In this document: one piece after another, positions 32,623-42,100 of the stretch
Numbering within the stretch: position 1 is the stretch's first letter
Layout of the letters: each line of letters starts with the position of its first letter
Assembly: GCF_014256275.1 (NCBI RefSeq)
Contig: NZ_JACCFE010000002.1
Location: forward strand, 7,131,501 to 7,195,500
DNA: 64,000 nucleotides
Source of the DNA: Rhodococcus sp. 4CII
Lineage (GTDB): Bacteria; Actinomycetota; Actinomycetes; Mycobacteriales; Mycobacteriaceae
Direction of reading: 5' to 3'
Translations under genes and position numbers: made by a program
Notes under the pieces: generated by a model
What the model saw: the letters and a program-made list of their open reading frames with translations, nothing else
Databases searched by the model: none
Told to the model about the DNA's origin: nothing

Positions 32623-35600
32623 GTGGTCGAAGCTGTGCCGGGTGGTGACGTGACCGCCGCGAGTCGTATTCCGGACGGTGCATTCCCACTCTCCACCGCT
32701 CAGCGGGGGATGTGGTTCGCCCAGCAGCTCGATCCCGACGTGCCCGTCACCATCGCGCAGTGCGTGGAACTGGTGGGTGTCCTCGATGTGGCGTTGCTGT
32801 CGGAGTCGCTGATCACCGCCGGCCGCGAACTCGGCTCCGCCTTCCTCCGCCTCGTCGAGGTCGACGGAGTTCCCTATCAGCTGGTCGATCCGACCCTGGA
32901 CGCGTCGGTCAGGTTCGTCGACCTGCAGCACGAGCCCGATCCGAGGGCGGCGGCCAAGGAGTGGATGCGGCAGGAGTACACCACTCCGCTCGACGTGTGC
33001 CGCGATCGGCTCGTCACCTCGGCGGTCCTGTGCACCGGGCCGGATCGTCATTACTGGTACAGCCGTGTCCACCACGTCGCGCTCGACGGCATGGGATCGA
33101 TGACGCTCATCGACCGGACCACCCGGCTGTACACCGCGGCCGTCGAAGGGCGTGCCGCCGCCCCGTCCACGGCGGCCGCACTCACCGACGTCGCCCGGGT
33201 CGACGACGACTACCGGATCTCGCCGCGCTACCGCACCGACCAGGAGTACTGGTCCGCTCGGGTGTCCACGATCGGTGAACCGCACAGCCTCGTCGACCGC
33301 TCCGCACCCGCGCGGGCACGAAGCCGGACAACGGGCGGGCAGATCCCCGGCGCCCTCGTCGACCACCTCGAGGCCGCCACGGACAGGCACGATTCGTCGA
33401 CGGCGTTCGAAATCGTCGCTGCGTTCGCCGCGTACCTGTCCCGGATGACCGGACGCGAAGAGGTCGCGGTCAGCCTGCCCGTCACCGCCCGCACCACCGC
33501 GCTGCTCCGCCGCTCCGGCGGCATGGTCTCCAATGTCGTCCCGCTGCGCCTGCACGTCCGCCCGGACATGACCAACGCCGAGCTGGTGGCGGCGGTCCGG
33601 CTAGAGGTCACCGCGGCGCTCCGCCACCAGCGCTACCCGCACATCGACATCCGGCGGGACGCGGCCACCGACCACCAGGGCTTCTACGGCCCCCTGATCA
33701 ACGTCATGCTGTTCCACGACGAGATCACCCTCGGCGGCATCGTCGGCAGGCTCGAACTGCTGTCCACCGGACCGATCACCGACCTCGCGGTCAACGTCTA
33801 TCACGGGGTTGCCGGCACCAGCCTCAACCTGGACCTCGAGGCCAACCCGGACCTGTACTCCGAAGACACCCTCCGCGCCCATCACACTCGCTTCACCCGG
33901 TTCCTCGGAGCGTTCCTCACCTCCGACACCGATGAACCTCGACGGGTCGGCGACCTCGGCATCCTCGACGACGACGAGAGCCGCACCCTCGTTCCCGCTA
34001 CCGGCCGCGCCGGATTCGCACCGGTCACTCTGCCCGACCTGCTCGCGGGTGCCGTTCTCGGCAACCCTGACGGGGAGGCGCTCGTCGCACCCGGGCACGG
34101 CATCTCCGCCGACACCCTGAGTTACCGCGACCTGGACGAAACGTCGAACCGGATGGCGCGGTTACTGATCGACCTCCAGGTCGGCCCGGAGGTCATGGTG
34201 GCGGTGGCGTTGCCGCGGTCGCGCGAGTCGGTGTCGAGTGTGTGGGCGGTGGCGAAGGCGGGGGCGGCGTTCGTCCCGGTCGATCCGAGCTATCCGGCCG
34301 ACCGCATCGCGTTCATGCTGGAGGATTGTGGTGCGCCTATCGGCATCACCACCGCCGCGCTGCGGGACGGGTTGCCGGAGTGCACGCACTGGATCGTCCT
34401 GGACGACGACGAGTTTCGGGCGGCCGCGGCCTCGTACCCGTCGGATGCCGTCACGGACGCCGATCGGACGCGGCCGTTGTCGGTCGACCATCCGGCGTAT
34501 GTGATTTACACCTCAGGGTCGACGGGCAGGCCAAAGGGTGTGGCGGTCACGCATCGGGGTGTGGTGAATCTGGCGGCGGACGAGCGGGACCGTCTGGCGG
34601 TGTCGTCGGGTTCGCGGGTGTTGCATTTCGCGTCGCCGAGTTTCGATGCGTCGGTGTTCGAGCTGGTGATGGCGGTGTGTGCGGGTGCGACTCTGGTGGT
34701 GGCGCCGACCACGATTTACGGTGGCACCGAATTGGCGGAACTGATTGCCGAGCAGCGGGTGACGCATGCGTTCTGCACGCCGGCGGCACTGGCGTCACTC
34801 GATCACCGCGGTCTGGACCATCTGAAAACGGTGGTGGTTGCGGGTGACGTGTGTCCGCCGGAGTTGGTGGCGCGGTGGGCGCCGGGCCGGATCATGGTCA
34901 ATGCGTACGGTCCGAGTGAGACGACGATCATGTCGTCCGCCACTGGACCGCTGGGACCCGGGCAGCCGGTGACCATCGGGTCACCGACCGTGGGTGTCGA
35001 CCTCGTCGTCCTCGACCACCGGTTGCGTCCGGTCCCGGCCGGGGTGCGGGGCGAACTCTACGTCCTCGGGTCCAGCTTGGCTCGCGGGTATGTGCATTGG
35101 GCCGGGCTGACGGCGGAGCGGTTCGTGGCGAGTCCGTTCGGCACCGGCGAGCGGATGTACCGCACGGGTGACGTGGTCCGCTGGGTGACCGCCCCGGACG
35201 GGCCTCCGGTTCTGGAGTTTCTCGGCCGCAGTGATTTTCAGGTGAAGATCCGGGGGTTCCGGATCGAATTGGGCGAGATCGACGCCGCGCTGGCTGCGCA
35301 TCCGGTGGTGGAGTTCGCGCACACGGTCGGATTCGACGACGGCACCGGCAGCCGGCTGGTGTCGTATGTGCTTCCCGCGCCCGGGGCGAACGTGGACACG
35401 CGTGTGCTGGCGGAGTTCGTGGGGGAGCGGTTGCCGGGGTACATGGTGCCGTCGTCGATCATGGTGTTGGATTCGCTGCCGCTGACCCCGGCGGGCAAAC
35501 TCGACCGCAACGCCCTGCCCGCACCGGTATTCGCCGCACGCTCGGCCGACATCGTGCGCCCGCGAACGGTCACCGAGGAGATCCTCCTCGGGATCTTCCG

Positions 35601-38178
35601 CGACGTCCTCGGTCTCCCCGAACTGAGCGTCGACACCAGTTTCTTCGAACTCGGCGGCAACTCGCTGATGGCCACCCAGGTCGTGTCCCGAGTGAACGCC
35701 GCCCTCGGTGTGCGGATCGGGGTCCGGGACCTGTTCCAGTCGCCGTCGGTGTCGCACCTGGCGGTCGCGGCGTCGAACGCCGGCCCGCAGGCCGACTCGC
35801 GGCCGGTGCTGGAAGCGCGGGAACGCCCCGCCCGCGTGCCCCTCTCCGTTGCGCAGCAACGGATGTGGTTCCTCAACCAGTTCGACACGGCCTCGGCCGC
35901 CTACAACCTGCCGATTGCCCTGCGGCTCACCGGCGCTCTCGACCGGGAAGCCCTGCGAGCGGCGCTCGGCGATGTCCAGGAACGGCACGAGGCGCTGCGC
36001 ACCGTCTTCCCCGACACCCCTGACGGACCTCACCAGCTGATCATGCCCGCCGTGAGCGTGCTGGCCGACACGGACCCGCTCGACGTCGACGCCCAGTCGC
36101 TCACCGCCGCCGTGACGGCCCTCGGTGGTGCCGGGTTCGACCTCACCACCGACACGCCGCTGCGCGCCGGGCTGTTCCGAGAGGCGTCCGACCGGCACGT
36201 TCTCGTCCTCGTGGTTCATCACATCGCCGCCGACGGCTGGTCCATGACGCCGCTGGCCGCCGACGTGATGGTCGCGTACGCGGCGCGCGTCGCCGGTCAC
36301 GCGCCCACCTGGGCGCCCCTCCCGGTGCAGTACGCCGACTACACCCTCTGGCAGCGTGAACTACTGGGTTCGGAAGACGACCCGGACAGCCTGTCCGCGC
36401 GGCAGATCGCCCACTGGCAGTCGGCGCTCGCCGGAGTGCCCCAGATGCTCGAGCTGCCCACCGACAGGCCGCGGCCCGCCGAGATGTCGCATCGGGGCGG
36501 TCGCGTCGAATTCACGATCCCGGCCGAGGTCCACGGGCGTCTCGTCGATCTGGCACAGAGCACCGGCACCACGCTGTTCATGGTCACCCACACAGCCCTC
36601 GTGGTGCTGTTCCATCGCCTCGGCGCAGGAACGGACATCGTCATCGGCACCCCGGTCGCCGGACGCGGCGAGGAGGCGCTCGACGACCTGGTGGGCATGT
36701 TCGTCAACACTCTGGTGCTTCGTGCGACCGCCGAGCCGGGCGACACGTTCGAGGAGATTCTCGACCGTGTCCGCGACGCCGACCTTGCCGCGTTCTCCCA
36801 CGCAGACGTCCCGTTCGAGCGACTCGTGGAGGTGCTCAGCCCCGACCGGTCCGCCGCGCGTCATCCGCTGTTCCAGGTCATGCTCTCGTTCCAGAACACC
36901 GCGCCGACCTCCGTCGCACTGCCGGGCCTCGAGGTCGCGGCGGCAGAAATCGATGTCCATGTTGCGAAATTCGACCTCCAGTTGACCGTCACCGAACGGT
37001 TCGGTGACGCGGGGACGCCGGGTGGTCTCGCGGCCGGCTTCGACTACGCCACCGATCTGTTCGACGAGTCGACCATCGCGTCGATGGCCGAGCGATTCGT
37101 GAACCTGTTGCGCTCGGTCGCGGCATCCTCCGCGACGGCAGTCGGTGATCTTCCCCTTCTCCACGCCGTCGAACGTGACCGTCTCCTCGGCACGTGGAAC
37201 GACACCGAGCACCGCGTGCCTGCGATGTGTCTGCCCGAGCTGTTCGACGCGCAGGTTGCCCGCACACCGGATGCGGTGGCTGTGGTATTCGGAGACGTCA
37301 CGCTGTCGTATTCCCAACTCGATTGCCGCGCAAACAGTCTGGCGCGGCATCTGATCGACCGAGGGGTGGGGCCCGAATCGCGTGTCGGGCTGGCGATGCG
37401 GCGCTCACCGGACCTGCTGGTGGGCATGTACGCAATCGTCAAGGCCGGCGGTGCCTACGTGCCGGTCGATCCCGATCACCCGACCGACCGGATCGGGTAT
37501 GTGCTCGACTCCGCACAACCAGTCTGCGTGCTCACGACCTCCGCCGACCGCGGCGCACTGCCCGCGGGTTCGTCATTCGTCGAGATCGATCGGATCGCGC
37601 TGGATTCCTGTTCCGGCGAACCCGTCACCGACTCCGACCGACTGGCACCGCTCCGCCCGGACAACCCCGCATACGTCATCTACACCTCGGGCTCCACCGG
37701 GCGGCCCAAGGGGGTGTCGGTGCCGCACCGCGGGATCGTCAATCAGCTCCTGTGGATGCAGTCGGAATACGCGCTCACCGAGCGAGACGTGCTACTGCAG
37801 AAGACCGCAACCACATTCGACGTATCACTGTGGGGTTACTTCTGGCCGCTGCACACGGGCGCCACGATGGTGCTGGCCACCCCGGACGGTCACCGCGACC
37901 CCGAGTACCTCGCCCGGGTCATCGACGAGCACGGTGTCACGGTCACGGACTTCGTGCCCTCGATGCTCGACGCCTTCGTCGCGTCCGTGCCCACCACCTC
38001 GTGCGCCACCCTGCGGCACGTCTTCGTGATCGGGGAGGCGCTGCCGCCGGAGACCGTCACGCGGTTCCGGGCGCTGTCCGATGCCGGACTGCACAACCTG
38101 TACGGGACGTGCCGGGTGCATCACGTGTCGGTACTGTGGCCTCGCACGTCCGGTGCGACCTGGGCACGTCCTCGCTGA
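32623..38178 (+). CDS. Non-ribosomal peptide synthetase, 5' part (modules 1 and first half of 2), ends at a frameshift
   Basis: The product is 1,851 aa. Domains in order: a starter condensation domain (about 32690-33980), adenylation and carrier domains of module 1, condensation domain of module 2, and the first two thirds of the module 2 adenylation domain. It then runs off frame after LHNLYG at about 38106 and stops at 38178. GTG 32623 is chosen because AGAGGA lies about nine bases upstream and the next codons give VEAVPGGDVTAAS; the frame is open 45 bp further without a ribosome binding site. The missing part of module 2 resumes at 38237 in a different frame. As it stands, the encoded protein would stall with a truncated adenylation domain. 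It is the 5' part of one gene with the large downstream frame. The gene is on its own, 271 bp after ppm1. Confidence 0.9.
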   Translation: MVEAVPGGDVTAASRIPDGAFPLSTAQRGMWFAQQLDPDVPVTIAQCVELVGVLDVALLSESLITAGRELGSAFLRLVEVDGVPYQLVDPTLDASVRFVDLQHEPDPRAAAKEWMRQEYTTPLDVCRDRLVTSAVLCTGPDRHYWYSRVHHVALDGMGSMTLIDRTTRLYTAAVEGRAAAPSTAAALTDVARVDDDYRISPRYRTDQEYWSARVSTIGEPHSLVDRSAPARARSRTTGGQIPGALVDHLEAATDRHDSSTAFEIVAAFAAYLSRMTGREEVAVSLPVTARTTALLRRSGGMVSNVVPLRLHVRPDMTNAELVAAVRLEVTAALRHQRYPHIDIRRDAATDHQGFYGPLINVMLFHDEITLGGIVGRLELLSTGPITDLAVNVYHGVAGTSLNLDLEANPDLYSEDTLRAHHTRFTRFLGAFLTSDTDEPRRVGDLGILDDDESRTLVPATGRAGFAPVTLPDLLAGAVLGNPDGEALVAPGHGISADTLSYRDLDETSNRMARLLIDLQVGPEVMVAVALPRSRESVSSVWAVAKAGAAFVPVDPSYPADRIAFMLEDCGAPIGITTAALRDGLPECTHWIVLDDDEFRAAAASYPSDAVTDADRTRPLSVDHPAYVIYTSGSTGRPKGVAVTHRGVVNLAADERDRLAVSSGSRVLHFASPSFDASVFELVMAVCAGATLVVAPTTIYGGTELAELIAEQRVTHAFCTPAALASLDHRGLDHLKTVVVAGDVCPPELVARWAPGRIMVNAYGPSETTIMSSATGPLGPGQPVTIGSPTVGVDLVVLDHRLRPVPAGVRGELYVLGSSLARGYVHWAGLTAERFVASPFGTGERMYRTGDVVRWVTAPDGPPVLEFLGRSDFQVKIRGFRIELGEIDAALAAHPVVEFAHTVGFDDGTGSRLVSYVLPAPGANVDTRVLAEFVGERLPGYMVPSSIMVLDSLPLTPAGKLDRNALPAPVFAARSADIVRPRTVTEEILLGIFRDVLGLPELSVDTSFFELGGNSLMATQVVSRVNAALGVRIGVRDLFQSPSVSHLAVAASNAGPQADSRPVLEARERPARVPLSVAQQRMWFLNQFDTASAAYNLPIALRLTGALDREALRAALGDVQERHEALRTVFPDTPDGPHQLIMPAVSVLADTDPLDVDAQSLTAAVTALGGAGFDLTTDTPLRAGLFREASDRHVLVLVVHHIAADGWSMTPLAADVMVAYAARVAGHAPTWAPLPVQYADYTLWQRELLGSEDDPDSLSARQIAHWQSALAGVPQMLELPTDRPRPAEMSHRGGRVEFTIPAEVHGRLVDLAQSTGTTLFMVTHTALVVLFHRLGAGTDIVIGTPVAGRGEEALDDLVGMFVNTLVLRATAEPGDTFEEILDRVRDADLAAFSHADVPFERLVEVLSPDRSAARHPLFQVMLSFQNTAPTSVALPGLEVAAAEIDVHVAKFDLQLTVTERFGDAGTPGGLAAGFDYATDLFDESTIASMAERFVNLLRSVAASSATAVGDLPLLHAVERDRLLGTWNDTEHRVPAMCLPELFDAQVARTPDAVAVVFGDVTLSYSQLDCRANSLARHLIDRGVGPESRVGLAMRRSPDLLVGMYAIVKAGGAYVPVDPDHPTDRIGYVLDSAQPVCVLTTSADRGALPAGSSFVEIDRIALDSCSGEPVTDSDRLAPLRPDNPAYVIYTSGSTGRPKGVSVPHRGIVNQLLWMQSEYALTERDVLLQKTATTFDVSLWGYFWPLHTGATMVLATPDGHRDPEYLARVIDEHGVTVTDFVPSMLDAFVASVPTTSCATLRHVFVIGEALPPETVTRFRALSDAGLHNLYGTCRVHHVSVLWPRTSGATWARPR
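32680..35800 (+). other. NRPS module 1: starter C - A1 - T1
   Basis: The N-terminal condensation domain starts at FPLSTAQRGMWFAQQLDPDV and has its active-site motif as HHVALDG, so it should be active even though nothing precedes it. Such starter C domains usually load an acyl or aryl group onto the first amino acid. A1 (about 34030-35510) has FDASVFE; hand alignment to GrsA gives the ten-residue code D-A-F-F-V-A-A-I-M-K, which I cannot assign. T1 has ELGGNSL. Codon use inside A1 (about 34190-35490) differs from its surroundings. Confidence 0.85.
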
Positions 38179-39130
38179 TGGAGCCCGGAGTGCACGCCGG
38201 ATCGGACCGCGCGCGTGGGCTGCCAGGAGTGGCGACCACAACCTGTACGGGCCCACCGAGGCTGCAGTCTCGGTCACGTACTGGGACACCGCGACCACGG
38301 TCACCGGCACGGTACCGATCGGCGTGCCCGAGTGGAACACCCAGGTTTACGTTCTCGATTCGCGCCTGCACCCGGTGCCCCCCGGCGTTGCCGGTGAGCT
38401 CTATCTGGCGGGCGAGCAGCTGGCCCGGGGATACCTCGGCCGCGTCGATCTCACCTCGGACCGGTTCGTGGCCAATCCGTTCACTGCCGGCCTGCGCATG
38501 TACCGCACCGGCGACCTCGTGCGATGGACGTCGGCGGGTGCACTCGAATACATCGGGCGCACCGACTTCCAGGTCAAGTTCCGAGGTCAGCGCATCGAAC
38601 TCGGCGAGATCGAATTCGTCCTGCGGGCACACCCGTCGGTCACCAGCGCTGCCGTGCAGGTCCATTCCGATCCCGGCACCGGCGATCACCTCGTCGCGTA
38701 CGTCGTGCCCGAGCCGGGACACGACCTCGATACCACGCGACTTCGAGAGTGCACGGCCGCGTCCCTGCCGGCATACATGATTCCGGCAGCGCTGATGGTC
38801 GTCGACGAATTCCCGCTCAATACCAGTGGAAAGCTCGATCGCAAGGCGCTGCCCGCACCCGAATTCGGCGGTTCCGCCACGGAGTACGTGGCCCCGCGCA
38901 CATCCGTCGAGGCCAACCTCGCGGAGATCTTCGCCGAGGTTCTCGGTCTCGACCGTATCGGCCTCCGGGACAACTTCTTCGACGTCGGCGGTAACTCGCT
39001 CGTCGCCACGCGGGTCACCTCGCGTATTCGGGCCGAGCTGGGTGCGCCGCTCGCCCTGCGTGACCTGTTCGATGCCCCCACCGTCGGGGCCCTCGCGGAG
39101 CGTATCGAGGGAACAGTGCCGACGGCACCA
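35801..39130 (+). other. NRPS module 2: C2 - A2 (interrupted) - T2
   Basis: C2 begins VPLSVAQQRMWFLNQFD and has HHIAADG at about 36218. A2 has FDVSLWGYFWP and LHNLYGPTEAAVSV when the 145-bp insertion is ignored; the code read by hand is D-V-W-D-F-I-L-V-S-K, the same as in module 4. It belongs to the EntF-like adenylation subtype. T2 has DVGGNSL at about 38988. This is the only disrupted module. Confidence 0.8.
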
Positions 39131-42100
39131 CGTGCCCCACTGGTCGCCGTCACGCGTGCCGGACGAATTCCGCTGTCCCCGGCGCAACGTCGCATGTGGT
39201 TCCTCAACCAGTTCGATACTGCATCCGCGGCCTACAACATGCCCTTCGCCCTGCGGCTGTCCGGCATTCTCGACGGCGACGGACTGCGTTCGGCGATCCG
39301 CGACGTCCTCGACCGGCACGAGTCCCTGCGTACCCTGTACCCGGACTCGACGGACGGCCCGCATCAGGTGATCGTCGGCGCCGACGAGGTGTCCCTCGAT
39401 CTCGACGTGCAGCCGATTGCCGAGGCGGAGCTGCCGGCGCGACTCGTGGCGCTCGCCACCGAGGGCTTCGACGTCACATCCGCGGTGCCGCTGCGCGCGG
39501 CATTGCTGCGACTGTCCGCCGACGAACACGTGCTGGCCGTGGTGGTGCACCACATCTCCGCCGACGGATCGTCGATGGCCCCGCTCGCACGTGACATCCT
39601 GCTCGCCTACACGGCGCGTACGGCTGGGCGGGCACCGTCGTGGGCGCCGTTGGACGTGCAGTACGCGGACTACAGCTACTGGCAGGCGGAGTTCCTCGGC
39701 GACGAGACCGACGGCCGGTCGCAGGCTGCCGAGCAGATCGAATTCTGGTCCGCGGCGCTCGACGGCATCCCCGACCTGCTGGAGTTGCCTGCTGATCGAC
39801 CCCGCCCAGCCGTCCCGACGAATTCGGGTGCGACGGTATCGTTCTCGGTCGACCAAGCCACGGCGAAAGCCGTCGCCGACCTCGCGGCCCGCTCCGCTGC
39901 CACGCCGTTCATGGTGTGGCACGCCGCGCTGTCGGTTCTGCTCTCGCGACTGTCGAACGCGGTGGACGTCACCGTGGGCACGCCCGTCGCCGGCCGTGGC
40001 GAACCCTCCCTGCAGGACCTCGTCGGCATGTTCGTCAACACCCTCACCCTGCGCGCGCGCGTATCCGGTGACCTGTCATTCGCCGACTTGCTCGCACAGG
40101 TGCGGGAGTTCGACCTCGCCGCGTTCGCGCACGCCGATCTGCCGTTCGAGCGTCTCGTGGAGGTACTCGAACCCGCCCGGTCCACAGCCCGTCCCCCTCT
40201 GTTCCAGGTGGGTCTGTCATACGAGAACTTCGAACCGGGAGTGCTGGAACTGCCGGGTCTGACGGTGAGCGCCGTCGAGATGAATCCGGAGATCGCGAAA
40301 TTCGATCTGGACGTGACCCTCACCGAGATCCGAGACGAGCGCGGCACCGTGTCCGGTCTCACCGGTGCGTTCACGTACGCGGTCGATCTGTTCGACCGTG
40401 ACACGGTGGAGTCGTTCGCGGACCGTTTCGCGCGGATCGTGGCGGCGGCGCTGGCCGATCCGGGCACGGCGGTGGGCGACCTGCCGGTGCTGGATCAACG
40501 GGAACTGGTTCGCGTACTGCGCGAATGGAACGCCACGGACGTGGGGTTGAGCGAGCGGCCCTACCTCGCCCGCTACGACGAGCAGGCTGCACGGACACCT
40601 GATGCGGTGGCGGTGGTGTACCGCGACGTGTCTTTGACGTACCGGGAATTCAACTCGCGGGTCAACCGGTTGGCCCGCACACTCATCGCCGAAGGCGCCG
40701 GAACCGAAACCACCGTCGCGGTCGCAGCCCGCCGGTCGATCGAGTTTCTGATCGCCCTGCACGCTGTGCTGCGGAGTGGCGCGGCGTACGTGCCACTCGA
40801 CGTCGACCTTCCGGCGGAGCGAGCGGCCCACGTCATCGAGGCCTCCGACCCGGTTCTCGTCCTGACCGCAGTTCGAGGCGAGTTCGAGGCAGACTCCGGA
40901 GTCCGGGTGCTCCCGATGGACGGTCTCGAACTCGACCGGTTCGACGATGCCCCGGTGACGGACCGCGACCGGCTGCGGCCACTCGCGGCCGACAACCTCG
41001 CCTACGTCATCTTCACCTCGGGTTCGACCGGCCGACCCAAGGGAGTGGCCGTCTCGCACGCCGGTCTCGGAAGCCACTTCGAGTTCCTGATGTCTCTCGG
41101 CGCGCTGGACGAGACCGATCGGGTTGTCGTCAAGACACCACAGTCGTTCGACGCATCCCTCTGGGAATTGTTGTGGCCCCTGGCTGTGGGAGCACGCGTC
41201 GTGATCGCGGAACCGGACGGACACAAGGATCCCGACTACCTCGCGGAACTGGTCGACACCGAGCAGATCACGGCGATACATTTCGTCCCGTCGATGCTCG
41301 CCGTCTTCACCGACGTGATCGTGCCGTCCCGGTTCTCCTCGCTGCGTACCGTGTTCGTCGGCGGCGAGGCACTGTCCGTCAATGTGGCGCGGCGGTTCGC
41401 GGCCGTCTCCGACGCTGCCGTCCTCAACGCGTACGGTCCCGCGGAGGTCGCGCCCGCCTCCACCACCTCATGGGTGGACACCTCGAACTCGGGCATCGTC
41501 ACCGTGGGTACACCGGTGTGGAACACCCGAGCCTACGTGTTGGACCAGCGGCTCCACCCCAGTCCTGCCGGAGTGACCGGCGAGTTGTACCTGGCCGGCA
41601 CCCAGGTGTCTCGCGGATACGCGGGACGCCCCGACCTCACTGCCGATCGGTTCGTGGCCAACCCCTTCGACGCGCCAGGCACTCGGATGTACCGGACCGG
41701 TGACCGTCTTCGCTGGAATAGCCGGGGCGAATTGGAATACCTCGGCCGCAACGATTTTCAGGTCAAGCTGCGCGGACTGCGGATCGAGCTCGGTGAGATC
41801 GAGGCGGTACTCGAGTCGGCCGACCCGGTTGCCCAGGCGGTCGTGACCGTGTACTCCGGAGCGGCGAGCGAACAATTGGTGGCCTACCTCGTCACACGTA
41901 CGGGCGCGACAGTCGACACACAGGCTCTGACGGCGTATGCCGAGAGTCGGCTGCCCGAATACATGATTCCGGACGGGTTCGTCACGCTCGACGCCTTCCC
42001 GCTCAACGCGAGCGGCAAACTGGATCGAGCGGCATTGCCTGCTCCGGCCGTCGGCGACGTCGCGGTCGCCCGAGTGGAGCCACGTACTCCGATGGAGGAA

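Noticed and set aside
38107..38251. Insertion sequence or MITE as the source of the 145-bp segment
   Set aside because: No terminal inverted repeats and no transposase; a 15-bp target duplication would be unusually long. Left as an unexplained insertion or assembly fault.
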